The notes beneath the pieces were generated by a model. That model had not been told where the DNA came from and did no database searches. It saw only the letters and a list, made by a program, of their open reading frames with translations. From Glutamicibacter sp. PS (GTDB lineage Bacteria; Actinomycetota; Actinomycetes; Actinomycetales; Micrococcaceae), in NCBI GenBank assembly GCA_031317595.1, contig JANCMB010000001.1, positions 3,276,468 through 3,340,467 of the forward strand: 64,000 bases of DNA. The letters are read 5' to 3'. Made by a program: the position numbers and the translations under genes. Shown in pieces: positions 1 to 8,567 of this stretch (position 1 is its first letter; each line of letters begins with the position of its first letter).

Positions 1-397
1 GCGCGGTGGTTTCTACGCACATATTCGTTTGAATGCCGGCCACAATGAGCGTGGTTATGCCACGGGCCCGGAGCCAAGCCGCTAGGTCGGGTTCGCCCAG
101 GAAGGCCGAGTTCACGCGTTTCCGGATCATGAGCTCCGGCGCCACCGCTGCTACCTCAGCGAAAAGCTGATTTCCGGGGTTGGCCGGGTGCAGCGGCGAA
201 TCGACGTGGACACTGTCATGTTGCACGATGATCACAGGAACCTCGTTTCGTTCGCAGTCCCGCAGCAACGTGCGTACCGCGGCACGGCAGCCCGGCAGGT
301 CCACCGGCTCACCCCAGATTGGGTCTTCGAAGCCGCGTTGCATGTCGATGAGGATGAGGGCGGTCTTGCTCGGGTCTAGGAGCATCATTTCGTTCAT
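1..397 (-). CDS. Isochorismatase-family cysteine hydrolase (3' part outside window)
   Basis: Reading the minus strand from ATG at 397 gives an open frame that runs off the window after 132 codons. It begins MNEMMLLDPSKTALILIDMQ. The fold's usual triad is visible: Asp18 (in IDMQRGF), Lys93 (in IRKRVNSAF) and Cys127 (in TNMCVE). The family hydrolyses amides, ureas or isochorismate; the substrate cannot be told from this fragment. It is divergent from the GlxA-type regulator at 468, with 70 bp between them, so that regulator may control it (inference). Met4 or Met5 are alternative starts. The C-terminus is missing. Confidence 0.88.
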   Translation of the reverse strand, partial: MNEMMLLDPSKTALILIDMQRGFEDPIWGEPVDLPGCRAAVRTLLRDCERNEVPVIIVQHDSVHVDSPLHPANPGNQLFAEVAAVAPELMIRKRVNSAFLGEPDLAAWLRARGITTLIVAGIQTNMCVETTA

Positions 398-455
398 GGT
401 TCTATTGCACCGTCGTTCGCAGCCGCCGACCAGTGGCAGATATGACAGTAACCGG

Positions 456-461
456 TAGAAT
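456..461 (+). promoter_or_regulatory. Possible -10 hexamer of a leaderless promoter
   Basis: TAGAAT ends 6 bases before the ATG at 468, with TGGCAG 16 bases further upstream as a weak -35. A -10 box this close to the start implies a leaderless transcript, common in actinobacteria, and no Shine-Dalgarno is seen before the ATG. Prediction from sequence only. Confidence 0.4.
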
Positions 462-467
462 TCTGCC

Positions 468-1433
468 ATGCCTAATTTCCGAGTCGGTATTTTGGTGTTT
501 GATCAGGCGCGCAGTTATGACGTGGTCACGGCGACCGAAATTTTCGCAGACCGTTCCGCCCATGGCCTACCGGCGATGCACGTCGAATTTTGCTCCGGCG
601 CACCGAGGGAATCGGTTCGGTTAGACACCGGGCTGCAGATCGCCCCGGTCCACCACTCACGCGCCTATGATCTTCTGGTCGTGCCCGGTTCGGAGCAACT
701 CCTGGGTCGGCTACCGGAGGCCGACCTCGAGCTCATTGCACGCGGCACGCGGCAGACTAAAGCGGTGGCTGGCCTATGCACCGGTGCTTTCGCGCTGGCC
801 GAAGCCGGGGTGCTAAATGGCGGGCAAGCCACCACACATTGGCGCTATACCGACCTCTTGGCGCAGCGGTACCGACAGATCTCGGTGCAAAGTTCCCAGA
901 TTTATATAGCGAGCGGTGGGTTCTGGACCTCGGCGGGGGTCAGCGCCGGGGCGGATCTGCTGCTGCATTTAGTCGACGAATTCCACGGTCGGCCAGTGGC
1001 CGCGCACATCGCGAAATCCATGGTGTTGCCGCTGCATCGAGCGGGAAACCAGTCACAGTTCGTTGATCACACGCTTGCCGGCCAAAGGGCCTCGCCCCTG
1101 TCCGAACTCGCCGATCGCGTACGTCATAATCCGCGTCGGGATTGGTCGGTTCGCGCACTGGCCCGAGCGTTGGCCGTCTCGGAACGCTCGTGCCATCGGC
1201 TCTTCCACGCCCAGCTCGGGTGCACGCCTGCGGCGTGGATTCAGCGCGAACGGCTCGAGGTCGCCCGGCAGCTGCTAGAAACTACCGAGCTAACCGTGGG
1301 GCGGGTGGCCGAGCAGTCCGGTGTGGGCAGCGCAGAAAACCTGCGTAAGCTCTTTGCGGCCCGCTTCGGGATCTCGCCCACCGACTACCGCCGCCGCTTT
1401 GGCGGGCAAGTTAGCCGCGTAGCACCCGCATAA
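468..1433 (+). CDS. GlxA-type regulator: DJ-1/PfpI domain plus AraC HTH
   Basis: The 321-residue protein has an N-terminal DJ-1/PfpI-like domain (about residues 5-175; VGILVFDQA start, nucleophile-elbow-like GLCTGAFALAEAG, then ATTHWRYTDLL) and a C-terminal AraC/XylS double HTH (about 210-310; WSVRALARALAVSERSCHRL, then VGSAENLRKLFAARFGISP). This is the usual layout and length for GlxA-family transcription factors; the PfpI domain serves as a sensor rather than a protease. The gene is divergent from the isochorismatase-like hydrolase, often a target in such pairs. Its 3' end overlaps the convergent phosphodiesterase gene by 23 bases. Family firm, effector unknown. Confidence 0.9.
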   Translation: MPNFRVGILVFDQARSYDVVTATEIFADRSAHGLPAMHVEFCSGAPRESVRLDTGLQIAPVHHSRAYDLLVVPGSEQLLGRLPEADLELIARGTRQTKAVAGLCTGAFALAEAGVLNGGQATTHWRYTDLLAQRYRQISVQSSQIYIASGGFWTSAGVSAGADLLLHLVDEFHGRPVAAHIAKSMVLPLHRAGNQSQFVDHTLAGQRASPLSELADRVRHNPRRDWSVRALARALAVSERSCHRLFHAQLGCTPAAWIQRERLEVARQLLETTELTVGRVAEQSGVGSAENLRKLFAARFGISPTDYRRRFGGQVSRVAPA

Positions 1434-2130
1434 GGGTCGGGGCCCGATCGGTCATCAGCGCGTCGACCCCAAACTCGACCAACCTGCGCATCTGCGCCTC
1501 GTCGTTGACCACCCAGACGTGTACCTCGGTGCCCGCACCTTGCACCGCGCGCACCAACCGCCTGGTTGCCACGGGCAGGCCCTTATAGGTGGCGGGGATC
1601 TGGACCGCCCAGTAGGGTTTGAGAAGCCCGCGCGGCACCCGACCCAAGAGCTGGGCGCAGGCGTAGATCTGGGCCATCTGGCGCTGACCCGGCGAGCGCC
1701 GCACCGGGCGCCCAAGCAGATGTGCCACGGCGGCCGATCGCTTGTCGTCGAAGGAGGCCAGCGCGATGCGTTCGTGCACCGAGCGACGGTCGATGAGGCA
1801 GGCCAACGGGGCGATAACCGACTCGTCCTTGACGTCGATATTCAGCATGGCCTCGGGAAAGGCATCCAGCAGTTCTTCGAGCCGGCACAGCGGCTGGCCG
1901 TTGGCCCGCACCGTGGCGAGCTGAGCGTCGGTGTATTCGGCGATGGGGCCGCGCGCATCGGTTACCCGGTCGAGGGTGTCGTCGTGAAAGGCGTAGACCG
2001 TACCGTCCTTGCTGGCGCGCACATCGGTTTCGAAATGCCGGATGCCGACCTGCCAGGCGCGTTCAAAGGCCAGCAGGGTGTTTTCCTCGCTGCCGGTGCG
2101 CACCCCGCGGTGGGAGAAGGCGTAGGTCAT
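1411..2130 (-). CDS. Glycerophosphodiester phosphodiesterase
   Basis: A 239-residue cytoplasmic GDPD-family protein with no signal peptide. Motifs in order are SHRG near residue 7, EENT, ETDVRASKDG (metal ligands E and D) and FHDDTLDRVT, followed by LNIDVKD. These place it with UgpQ-like enzymes that hydrolyse glycerophosphodiesters to glycerol-3-phosphate and an alcohol. Its start overlaps the stop of the upstream HAD phosphatase gene by 4 bases (ATGA), so the two are translationally coupled. It converges on the GlxA-type regulator with a 23-base overlap. Confidence 0.9.
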   Translation of the reverse strand: MTYAFSHRGVRTGSEENTLLAFERAWQVGIRHFETDVRASKDGTVYAFHDDTLDRVTDARGPIAEYTDAQLATVRANGQPLCRLEELLDAFPEAMLNIDVKDESVIAPLACLIDRRSVHERIALASFDDKRSAAVAHLLGRPVRRSPGQRQMAQIYACAQLLGRVPRGLLKPYWAVQIPATYKGLPVATRRLVRAVQGAGTEVHVWVVNDEAQMRRLVEFGVDALMTDRAPTLMRVLRG

Positions 2131-2921
2131 TTCAAGATCCCCTCGATCACCTGGGCCACCCCGTCCTCGAGCAACGGCGGGGCAAGATACTCGGCGGTGT
2201 GGCGGACCAGCGCGTGCCCGGAGGCCATGGCGTAGCCGTGTCCGGCGTAGCTAAGCATCTGCAGGTCATTGGGCATGTCGCCGAAGGCCATAACTTCTTC
2301 CGGGGCGATGCCCAGACGTTCGGCATAGACCCGTAGGGTCTGTGCCTTATCGATCTCCACATGGGCCATCTCCAGAAGCGACATGTCGAAGGCCGAATGG
2401 GTAACCGAGAGCATCTGTCCCAGCTGCTCGGCGACGAGCCCATAGAAGTCGTCGATCGGCAGGTGTGGGGAGCGGGCCAGAAATTTCACGATCCCCTCGC
2501 TATCGAGCACCGGCCCGTTCAAGTCCAACTCGCCGAGGCATTCCATGGGGCGGTGCGGATCGGTGAAGCCCGGGCCCAGATGCAGCCCCTTGGTGGTTTC
2601 CGCCGCGAAGCTGGCCTGCGGTTCGTGCTCGAGGATGATCTGTGCGGCGGTGCGCGCGGTGGCTGCGCTCAGCGTGCGCGAGAACAGAATCTCGCCGCTG
2701 GCTAGGTCATAGAGCACGGCACCGTTGGAGCAAATCACCGAGCCGAGGCCGCCGAAGGCCTCGACCACCGGGTCCAACCAACGATAGGGCCGTCCGGTGA
2801 CGAAGACGATTTCGATGCCCGCGTCCCGCGCGGCGAGGAAGGCCTCACGGGTGCGCTGGGAAATCGTACCGCCGGGGGTGATGATCGTGCCGTCGAGATC
2901 GGAAGCGATCAGCCGAATCAT
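2127..2921 (-). CDS. Cof-type HAD-IIB hydrolase
   Basis: A 264-residue HAD-superfamily phosphatase. Motif I is DLDGTI at residues 8-13, motif II is VFVTGRP and motif IV is AFGDMPNDLQML near residue 217, with a type IIB cap between. The family dephosphorylates sugar phosphates and cofactors. The gene overlaps the neighbours on both sides by 4 bases (pfkB-like upstream, GDPD downstream), so sugar-kinase, phosphatase and phosphodiesterase are probably made from one mRNA. Exact substrate unknown. Confidence 0.88.
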   Translation of the reverse strand: MIRLIASDLDGTIITPGGTISQRTREAFLAARDAGIEIVFVTGRPYRWLDPVVEAFGGLGSVICSNGAVLYDLASGEILFSRTLSAATARTAAQIILEHEPQASFAAETTKGLHLGPGFTDPHRPMECLGELDLNGPVLDSEGIVKFLARSPHLPIDDFYGLVAEQLGQMLSVTHSAFDMSLLEMAHVEIDKAQTLRVYAERLGIAPEEVMAFGDMPNDLQMLSYAGHGYAMASGHALVRHTAEYLAPPLLEDGVAQVIEGILK

Positions 2922-3823
2922 GCAAGCTCCGTCCGATGCGGCGGATTGGCCCCGGCGCGAGAAACGGTGACCGCTGCCGCCTGCGAGGCGAAGTCCAGCG
3001 CCTGGCGCAGCTCGGGAACGCTTAGTTCATGCAGGGCCTGCCGGTTCTCGGCCCCGAGCATCTGGTGCTCGGCCAACCAGCACAATAGCGCGGCGGTGAA
3101 GGTGTCGCCGGCGCCGACGGTGTCGACGACCTCGACCACCGGCGAGGCGTGTTCGGCGTCCCCGGCACGCACCACGCCCCAACAGCCGCGTGAGCCGGAG
3201 GAGGTCACCACGATGCCCGGGCCCATATCAAGCCAGGCCCGCGCCGAGTCCTGCACCGAACGCATCGGGTAGAGCCAGCGCAGGTCGATACCGGATACGC
3301 GCACCACGTCGGAATGTGAGACGAACTGCTCCACATGGGCGACGGTTTGCGCGTGGCTGGTGACCAGCGAGGGGCGCAGATTCGGGTCGTAGCTTATGGT
3401 GGCGTGTGCGCGGGCCTTTTGGAGCAGCGGAAGTAGCTCGTCGGGTCCGAAGAGCGTGGCAATGGAGCCGGTGTGCACCAGCTCGCTGTCTTCCGGCAGG
3501 GCCGCGCCGATATGCGGCAACTTCCAGTAGGCGTTAAAGGCGAAGGCCGCACCACCGGCCGGGTCGAGAATGCCGTGGGCAATCACGGTGGGTTCCTCGT
3601 CGCGTCCCCCGAGCACCTTGACTTGATTCGCGGCCAGATAGGACTCGATCTTCGCACCGTGTTCGTCGTCGCCCCACCGTGAAATCAGGGTGCCGGGGTA
3701 ACCGAGCCGGGAGAGCGAGACCGCCACATTCAGCGGGCTACCGCCGACGAATTCCTGGGCCGGTGCAATGCCGGAGGCCAGCACGTCCACTAGCGCCTCG
3801 CCGATCACGGTCGGGTTCATCAT
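2918..3823 (-). CDS. PfkB/ribokinase-family carbohydrate kinase
   Basis: A 301-residue PfkB-family kinase (fructokinase/ribokinase type). Seen: the substrate-binding signature GGSPLNVAVSLSRLG near residues 28-42 and the C-terminal catalytic signature VDTVGAGDTFTAALL near 240-254 with the GAGD anion hole and catalytic Asp. It phosphorylates a sugar or nucleoside with ATP. A GAGGAG lies only one base before the first ATG, so Met2 is the better-spaced start. It leads a tightly packed run with the HAD hydrolase and GDPD. The sugar cannot be assigned. Confidence 0.88.
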   Translation of the reverse strand: MMNPTVIGEALVDVLASGIAPAQEFVGGSPLNVAVSLSRLGYPGTLISRWGDDEHGAKIESYLAANQVKVLGGRDEEPTVIAHGILDPAGGAAFAFNAYWKLPHIGAALPEDSELVHTGSIATLFGPDELLPLLQKARAHATISYDPNLRPSLVTSHAQTVAHVEQFVSHSDVVRVSGIDLRWLYPMRSVQDSARAWLDMGPGIVVTSSGSRGCWGVVRAGDAEHASPVVEVVDTVGAGDTFTAALLCWLAEHQMLGAENRQALHELSVPELRQALDFASQAAAVTVSRAGANPPHRTELA

Positions 3824-3829
3824 GCTCCT

Positions 3830-4504
3830 CTATCCCCCATGCAAACTGACCACCTCGCGTACGCAGGCGGCCCATTGCGCACTCGTCGGGTCGATCCACG
3901 TGTAGTGGTCCCCCTCAAACATTTCCCACCGGTGCTCCTGGCCGACGGCCTGGGCACGGGTTACGGCGCCGCTAAGAAGCTGCGCCGGAACATCCTGATC
4001 GGTGCGTCCATGAAAGAGTATGACACGGGCCGCGACGGGCCATAATTGCACCGGGTCATAGGGCGCCAGATCCAACGGGCCGAGCAACTCGTTCACCGCA
4101 TCGTGGCTTAGCCCCAGCTCGCGGGCCACCCTCAAGTCCAGCACCCCGGCCTGCGAGATGACCTGGTTGACGCGCGGCTCATGGGCGGCCAGCAGGCAGG
4201 CCAGCTGGCCACCGGCGGAGTGACCGATGACGCTGATCGGTCCCGGCTGCTCGATCAACGCCAGCGCCGCCCGGGCGTCGTCCAGCATCAGCTGTGCGCT
4301 ACCCGGTCCCCGCCGGTACTCGAGGTTGTAGGCCGGCACGCCGCGGACGGCCAGATCCTTGGCCAGCGGGACGCCAAGCTCGGCGGTGTACTTCTGCCGC
4401 CAGTAGCCGCCGTGAATGATCAGGGCGGCCCCGGGCAGGGAAGGGTGTGCCGGGGCGAAGTACTGCAGCTGCTGGTCGGGGTGATCCCCGTAGTGCACGA
4501 TCAT
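3830..4504 (-). CDS. Alpha/beta hydrolase, esterase/kynurenine-formamidase-like
   Basis: A 224-residue alpha/beta hydrolase. The oxyanion-hole motif HGGYWRQ is near residue 32, the nucleophile elbow GHSAGG near residue 95, an acid in HGRTDQDVP near residue 165 and the histidine in EGDHYTWID near residue 204. The HGGYW plus GHSAGG pattern matches small esterases and arylformamidase-like enzymes; no kynurenine pathway gene is nearby, so that reaction is not claimed. Start overlaps the stop of the enoyl-CoA hydratase gene by 4 bases (ATGA). Confidence 0.85.
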   Translation of the reverse strand: MIVHYGDHPDQQLQYFAPAHPSLPGAALIIHGGYWRQKYTAELGVPLAKDLAVRGVPAYNLEYRRGPGSAQLMLDDARAALALIEQPGPISVIGHSAGGQLACLLAAHEPRVNQVISQAGVLDLRVARELGLSHDAVNELLGPLDLAPYDPVQLWPVAARVILFHGRTDQDVPAQLLSGAVTRAQAVGQEHRWEMFEGDHYTWIDPTSAQWAACVREVVSLHGG

Positions 4505-5289
4505 TTGCCTTCGAATTGTGCGGCGCGCTTCTGCACGAAGGCGGCACGTCCCTCCACCGAATCGGCGGTGGTGAAGGCCTCACGGAAGGATTCGGCCTCG
4601 ATCTGGAGCGCCGTGGCGGTGTCCTGGCCGTCCATGCGCACCATGGCCCGTTTCGCGTTGGCCACCGCGGTGGGCGCCACCTTGGCGATGTCGTTGATGG
4701 TCTGCACCGCGCTTTCGAGCAGTTCTTCGCCCGGGACGACGCGGTTGACCAATCCGATGCGTAGCGCCTCGGCGGCGTCGATGCGGCGGCCGGTGAAGAT
4801 CAATTCGCGGGCCATCCCGGCGCCAATTCGGCGCGGCAGACGCACCGATCCGCCAAAGCCGGGCACCAGGCCCAGGTTGACCTCCGGCTGCCCAAAGCTG
4901 GCGTTCTGCGAGGCGTAGATGAAGTCGCAGGCCAGCGCCAATTCGCAACCACCGCCGAGGGCGAAACCATTGACCGCGGCGATCACCGGGATCTGCAGTT
5001 CTTCAAGGGCCAGGGTGACCGCGTGCATGCGCTGCCCGTAGGCCTGGGCCTGTTCGGGGCTCATCCCGTTCATCTGCACGATGTTGGCACCGGCCACAAA
5101 GGCCTTGCTGCCGGCGCCGGTCAGGACGATGCCGCGGTAGCTAAAGCCACTGTCGCTTAGCCAGTTCACCAGTCGTTCAAGGTCTGCAACGACCTCGAGG
5201 GCTAGCGCATTGAGCGATTCTGGCCGATCGATGGTGACGATCAGGGCGTTCTCGCGGGTCTCTAGGGTCAGTGTCTCAAAGTGCTCCAT
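4501..5289 (-). CDS. Enoyl-CoA hydratase/isomerase family protein
   Basis: A 262-residue crotonase-fold protein of typical length. Seen: the CoA-binding oxyanion segment GAGSKAFVAGANI near residue 58, the helix AVNGFALGGGCELALACD near 104 with the first catalytic Glu, and FGQPEVNLGLVPGFGG near 132 with the second. It most likely hydrates 2-enoyl-CoA thioesters in fatty-acid degradation. It starts the four-gene coupled run with the alpha/beta hydrolase, separated by 43 bases from the LysR-domain gene upstream. Confidence 0.9.
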   Translation of the reverse strand: MEHFETLTLETRENALIVTIDRPESLNALALEVVADLERLVNWLSDSGFSYRGIVLTGAGSKAFVAGANIVQMNGMSPEQAQAYGQRMHAVTLALEELQIPVIAAVNGFALGGGCELALACDFIYASQNASFGQPEVNLGLVPGFGGSVRLPRRIGAGMARELIFTGRRIDAAEALRIGLVNRVVPGEELLESAVQTINDIAKVAPTAVANAKRAMVRMDGQDTATALQIEAESFREAFTTADSVEGRAAFVQKRAAQFEGK

Positions 5290-5332
5290 GCTCCCACTTT
5301 CTCACGACTGTGGCCCGGGCCACTGTCGTGGC

Positions 5333-6028
5333 TTAGCGGCGTTTCTTCGGCCCCTTGCCCTGGCGTCGCGGCCGTTGGGAGCCGCCGCGGGCGGGTCCAC
5401 CGCCGCGTTTGGCCGGGCGTGCGGCGGGCTTGGACTGCTGTTGCTGCGCCTGGCGCACCGAGGCCTGCCGCGAGGAACTCGCCCCGCGCCCGCGCACCAC
5501 CCCAATAAATTCCTCGAGGGCTTCGGCCACCGGGGAGTCCACCGGCCAGCAGATGCCGATCATGCTCGGCTCTCCGCCCTCGATTTCGCGGGAAATCACG
5601 TCCTTGCGGCCAAAGAGGCGGGCCAGGCTCATCGGCATGCGCGCAATGAAGGCGCCGGTGGCTACCAACTCCATGGCCGCGTCCACGCCCCCGGCCTCCG
5701 GCGGGAAGTCGGCCAAATCCAGTTGGGGGTACTGTTCGAGCTCCGCGGCGGGGATGCTCTCGTCGTAATACTCCACGTCGTGATCGCGTGCGGCACAGAC
5801 CACCTCGAGCTCTTCATAGAGCGGAATGACATGCCGGGTGTCATCCTTGGGCGACTGGCCCGGGACAAAGCGCAGGAACACCGCGTCGGCCAGGTCATCG
5901 CCGAGCAGGCTGAGGATATTGTCCGCATCGTAGCGTTCGGCATGCAGTTCGATCTGCGGATAGCGTTCGGCAAACCGGGTCAACCATTTACCCGGGGTGA
6001 CCCCGGCGGTGTAGAAAATTCGCAGCAC
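5333..6028 (-). CDS. LysR substrate-binding-domain protein without HTH, basic RG-rich tail
   Basis: 231 residues. The first ~175 residues (MLRIFYTAGVTPGKWLTRF...) resemble the effector-binding domain of LysR-type regulators, but there is no N-terminal winged helix. The last ~55 residues are low-complexity and strongly basic (glutamine run, then RPAKRGGGPARGG and KGPKKRR), able to bind nucleic acid in principle. Stand-alone LysR-effector-domain proteins occur in actinobacteria (family knowledge); function is not established. Upstream, across a terminator, is the universal stress protein gene. Confidence 0.75.
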   Translation of the reverse strand: MLRIFYTAGVTPGKWLTRFAERYPQIELHAERYDADNILSLLGDDLADAVFLRFVPGQSPKDDTRHVIPLYEELEVVCAARDHDVEYYDESIPAAELEQYPQLDLADFPPEAGGVDAAMELVATGAFIARMPMSLARLFGRKDVISREIEGGEPSMIGICWPVDSPVAEALEEFIGVVRGRGASSSRQASVRQAQQQQSKPAARPAKRGGGPARGGSQRPRRQGKGPKKRR

Positions 6029-6059
6029 GCGTTAAGCCTACGCGCCCACAGATACAACA

Positions 6060-6090
6060 GGGCACCGCCTCCCGAGGGGAAGCGGTGCCC
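6060..6090 (-). terminator. Terminator-like hairpin after the universal stress protein gene
   Basis: A 9-bp GC-rich stem (GGGCACCGC with GCGGTGCCC) lies between the usp stop and the LysR-domain gene. On the minus strand it follows usp; there is no clear T-run. Confidence 0.6.
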
Positions 6091-6107
6091 TGGTAGGCCG
6101 CTGGGAC

Positions 6108-6539
6108 CTACTTGTCGGTCTTCACAACCAGCACATCGCACGGGGCGGAGTGTGCCACCGAGGAGGCAACCGAGCCGAGCACGCGGCCCAGGCCCTTCAT
6201 GCCGACGTTGCCGACGACGAGCATCGAGGCGTTGCGGCTCTCGGCCTCGGAGATCAGCACATCGCCAGGCTTGCCGTGACCGGCAGCTGCGGTGATGTTC
6301 ACGCCAGCCACCTTCTCCTTGACGTCGTTGGCCACACGCTGAGCCAGCTTGCGGGCCTGCTCGGCGTCGTCCAAGATCCAGGTGTCGGAGCCGATGGAGA
6401 CAACCTCGGTGTTATCCGAAGCGTGAGCGGTCACGACGACCAGCTCGGCCTCCAGCTTCACGGCCAGGCTAGCGGCACGAACGGCGGCGCGCTGTGCGGT
6501 TTCCGAACCGTCGACTCCAACGATGATGGTTTCAGACAT
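6108..6539 (-). CDS. Universal stress protein, ATP-binding type
   Basis: A single-domain UspA-family protein of 143 residues. It has the N-terminal IIVGVDGSETA strand and the ATP-binding signature G-x2-G-x9-G-S as GNVGMKGLGRVLGSVAS near residue 113, then CDVLVVK at the C-terminus. Such proteins are induced by starvation, oxygen limitation or DNA damage. It is preceded by a GAGGAG-type ribosome site and followed by a hairpin, so it is probably monocistronic. Confidence 0.93.
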   Translation of the reverse strand: MSETIIVGVDGSETAQRAAVRAASLAVKLEAELVVVTAHASDNTEVVSIGSDTWILDDAEQARKLAQRVANDVKEKVAGVNITAAAGHGKPGDVLISEAESRNASMLVVGNVGMKGLGRVLGSVASSVAHSAPCDVLVVKTDK

Positions 6540-6612
6540 GTTTTCTCCTCTATGTCAGTAGTGAGTTCGTTTGGTAGCTTACATCCATTGGTGACCGAGG
6601 TCACAGTTTGCG

Positions 6613-7311
6613 TTAGTTTGCGTGCTCGCGCAGGAAAGCGACCGCTCTCCCCCAGGCCTGCGCGGCGAGTTCGGCGTTGTAATTGCCGGCCGGATTTTCG
6701 TCGTTGTGGAAGGCATGCGCGGCGTCGTAGTAGTAGAACTGCACCTCGGCGCCGGACTGCTCCCGGATCTGCTGCTCCTGCGCCTTGGCCTGCTGAACCG
6801 GGTAAAAGTCATCGAAGTTGGCGTAGTGGCCCTGTACCGCGGCGCGCACCGAACTGTAATCCTCCGGCACGCCCTGGCCCACACCGTAGAAGGGCACCGC
6901 GGCGCTGATGCGCTCCCCCTGCTGCGCGGCGAGGTTCAGCACAAAGCCGCCGCCCATGCAGAATCCGATGGCGCCCACGCGCTGACTTGTCACTTCCTCG
7001 CGCCCCAAGAGGTAGTCCACGGCACCCGCCAGGAGCCGGGCGCCGGTTGCTTCGGGAAGCTTGGACATCATTTCGGCCGCTTCATCGCCGTCGTGGGTAA
7101 TCCATCCGCCGAACAGATCCGGGGCCAGCGCCACAAAGCCTTCGGCGGCCAAGCGATCGGCCACGTCGCGGATGTGGTCGGTCAGGCCCCACCATTCCTG
7201 AACAACAATGACCCCCGGTCCACGGCCCGACTCCGGGATCGCTAAATAGCCGTGAGCGCTCTGCTCGCCGGAGGCGAAAGAGACATTCTGGTGCGGGGTT
7301 TTTTCAGCCAT
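6613..7311 (-). CDS. Dienelactone hydrolase family protein
   Basis: A 232-residue alpha/beta hydrolase of the dienelactone hydrolase family. Seen: VVVQEWWGLTDHIRDVADRL (conserved Glu and oxyanion region) near residue 34, the nucleophile motif GFCMGGG with Cys near 117, and AHAFHNDENP with the catalytic His near 200. DLHs open dienelactones in chloroaromatic degradation, but many act on other esters; no ring-cleavage genes are nearby. It is divergent from the LacI-type regulator at 7437, which may control it (inference). Confidence 0.88.
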   Translation of the reverse strand: MAEKTPHQNVSFASGEQSAHGYLAIPESGRGPGVIVVQEWWGLTDHIRDVADRLAAEGFVALAPDLFGGWITHDGDEAAEMMSKLPEATGARLLAGAVDYLLGREEVTSQRVGAIGFCMGGGFVLNLAAQQGERISAAVPFYGVGQGVPEDYSSVRAAVQGHYANFDDFYPVQQAKAQEQQIREQSGAEVQFYYYDAAHAFHNDENPAGNYNAELAAQAWGRAVAFLREHAN

Positions 7312-7436
7312 TGACTTCCCTATTCAGGTAACGATTAACTGCGCTCTCAGTGTAGGCACACGGCGGTGATTTCGTCATTGATTACAGTCACATCTGGGCA
7401 AAATTATCGCGGCCACCCTTCGCTAGGATGAATGGC

Positions 7437-8477
7437 ATGAGCAACGCACCACACCCGCGCAGCGACTCGCCGACCCGGCGGGTGACCGCCGCCATGGTTG
7501 CGGCCGAAGCCGGGGTTTCCACCGCAACGGTGTCACTGGTGGTCAACGGCAAAACGGCCGGACGAGTCTCGGCCGCCAATGAGCAGCGCGTCCGCGAGGC
7601 CATCGATCGGCTCGGCTACGTATTGGACTCGGTGGGCAGCTCGTTGGCCCGCGGCGTGAGCTCCACCATCATTCTGGTGGCCCCGGATATCTCAAACCCG
7701 TTCTTCGCCCAACTCATCTCCGGGGTGCGTCAGGTGTTGGCCACGGATTACCACCTGTTGCTCTCGGTCAGCGATCCCGGACAGCGCCCTAGCCTCACCG
7801 AGGTTTCACGCCTCTTTGGCCAGCGTCCGGCCGGACTGATCCTCCATGCCCCGGACCCCGAATTCTTAGCTGGCGTGCCCGCGCATGTGCCCGTGGTGGC
7901 CGTCGATGCCCCCGATGCCCCCGAGACGGTACCGGCGGTGAATTTCGACGTGAGCCAGGGCGCCCGGCTGATTGCCGAGCATCTGCACTCCCGCGGCCAC
8001 CGCACCATTGCCTACCTCGATGCCGCCACGGGCACCGCGACGCTGCGCGTGCGCCGCGAGGCCTTTATGGCCGCCGCAACAAGCCTGGGGATGACGGTGC
8101 TGCAGCATCTGCCCGTGGCCACTACCATCGACATTGCAGCCGCGGGCGCTAGTTTTACCGCCGCCTGGCCGCAAATGCACGCGGCACAGGCCAGCGCGGT
8201 GGTCTGCGCTACGGATACCCAGGCCTATGGCGTCTTGCAGGAGGCCCGCGCCGCCGGATTAGAGGTTCCACGCGACCTAGCTGTGACAGGCTTCGATGAC
8301 CTACCGTTCTCCGCGTCGATGAACCCCGGGTTGACCAGTATCAACCTAGCCGCGGACGCAGTGGGCGTGCAGGCGGCAACGATGCTGCGCAACCTGCTAA
8401 GCGATACGAGCATCGAGCAGCGTCAGCTAATCTGGCCAAGCCGACTGGTCGTACGTGGCTCAAGCGCCTTGGACTAG
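7437..8477 (+). CDS. LacI/GalR-family transcriptional regulator
   Basis: 346 residues from ATG 7437. This start was chosen over ATG 7428 because TAGGATG then sits at Shine-Dalgarno distance. The N-terminal LacI HTH (VTAAMVAAEAGVSTATVSLV, then NGKTAGRVSAANEQRVREA) covers about residues 15-65; a periplasmic-binding-protein-like sensor fills the rest (SNPFFAQLISGVRQVL; VTGFDDLPFSASMNPGLTSI). It probably represses in response to a small ligand. It is divergent from the dienelactone hydrolase gene, with about 125 bp between. No clear operator palindrome was found. Confidence 0.9.
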   Translation: MSNAPHPRSDSPTRRVTAAMVAAEAGVSTATVSLVVNGKTAGRVSAANEQRVREAIDRLGYVLDSVGSSLARGVSSTIILVAPDISNPFFAQLISGVRQVLATDYHLLLSVSDPGQRPSLTEVSRLFGQRPAGLILHAPDPEFLAGVPAHVPVVAVDAPDAPETVPAVNFDVSQGARLIAEHLHSRGHRTIAYLDAATGTATLRVRREAFMAAATSLGMTVLQHLPVATTIDIAAAGASFTAAWPQMHAAQASAVVCATDTQAYGVLQEARAAGLEVPRDLAVTGFDDLPFSASMNPGLTSINLAADAVGVQAATMLRNLLSDTSIEQRQLIWPSRLVVRGSSALD

Positions 8478-8567
8478 CCCGCCTCACCTTCGACAAAGGG
8501 CGTGCGCCTACGGCCGCACGATACTATACTGACGTGCACTAGCCCCGCGCACGGAAGGCGAATAATC

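Noticed and set aside
5210-6295. 361-codon open frame on the plus strand
   Set aside because: Antisense to the enoyl-CoA hydratase start, the LysR-domain gene and usp; crosses two real genes and a terminator.
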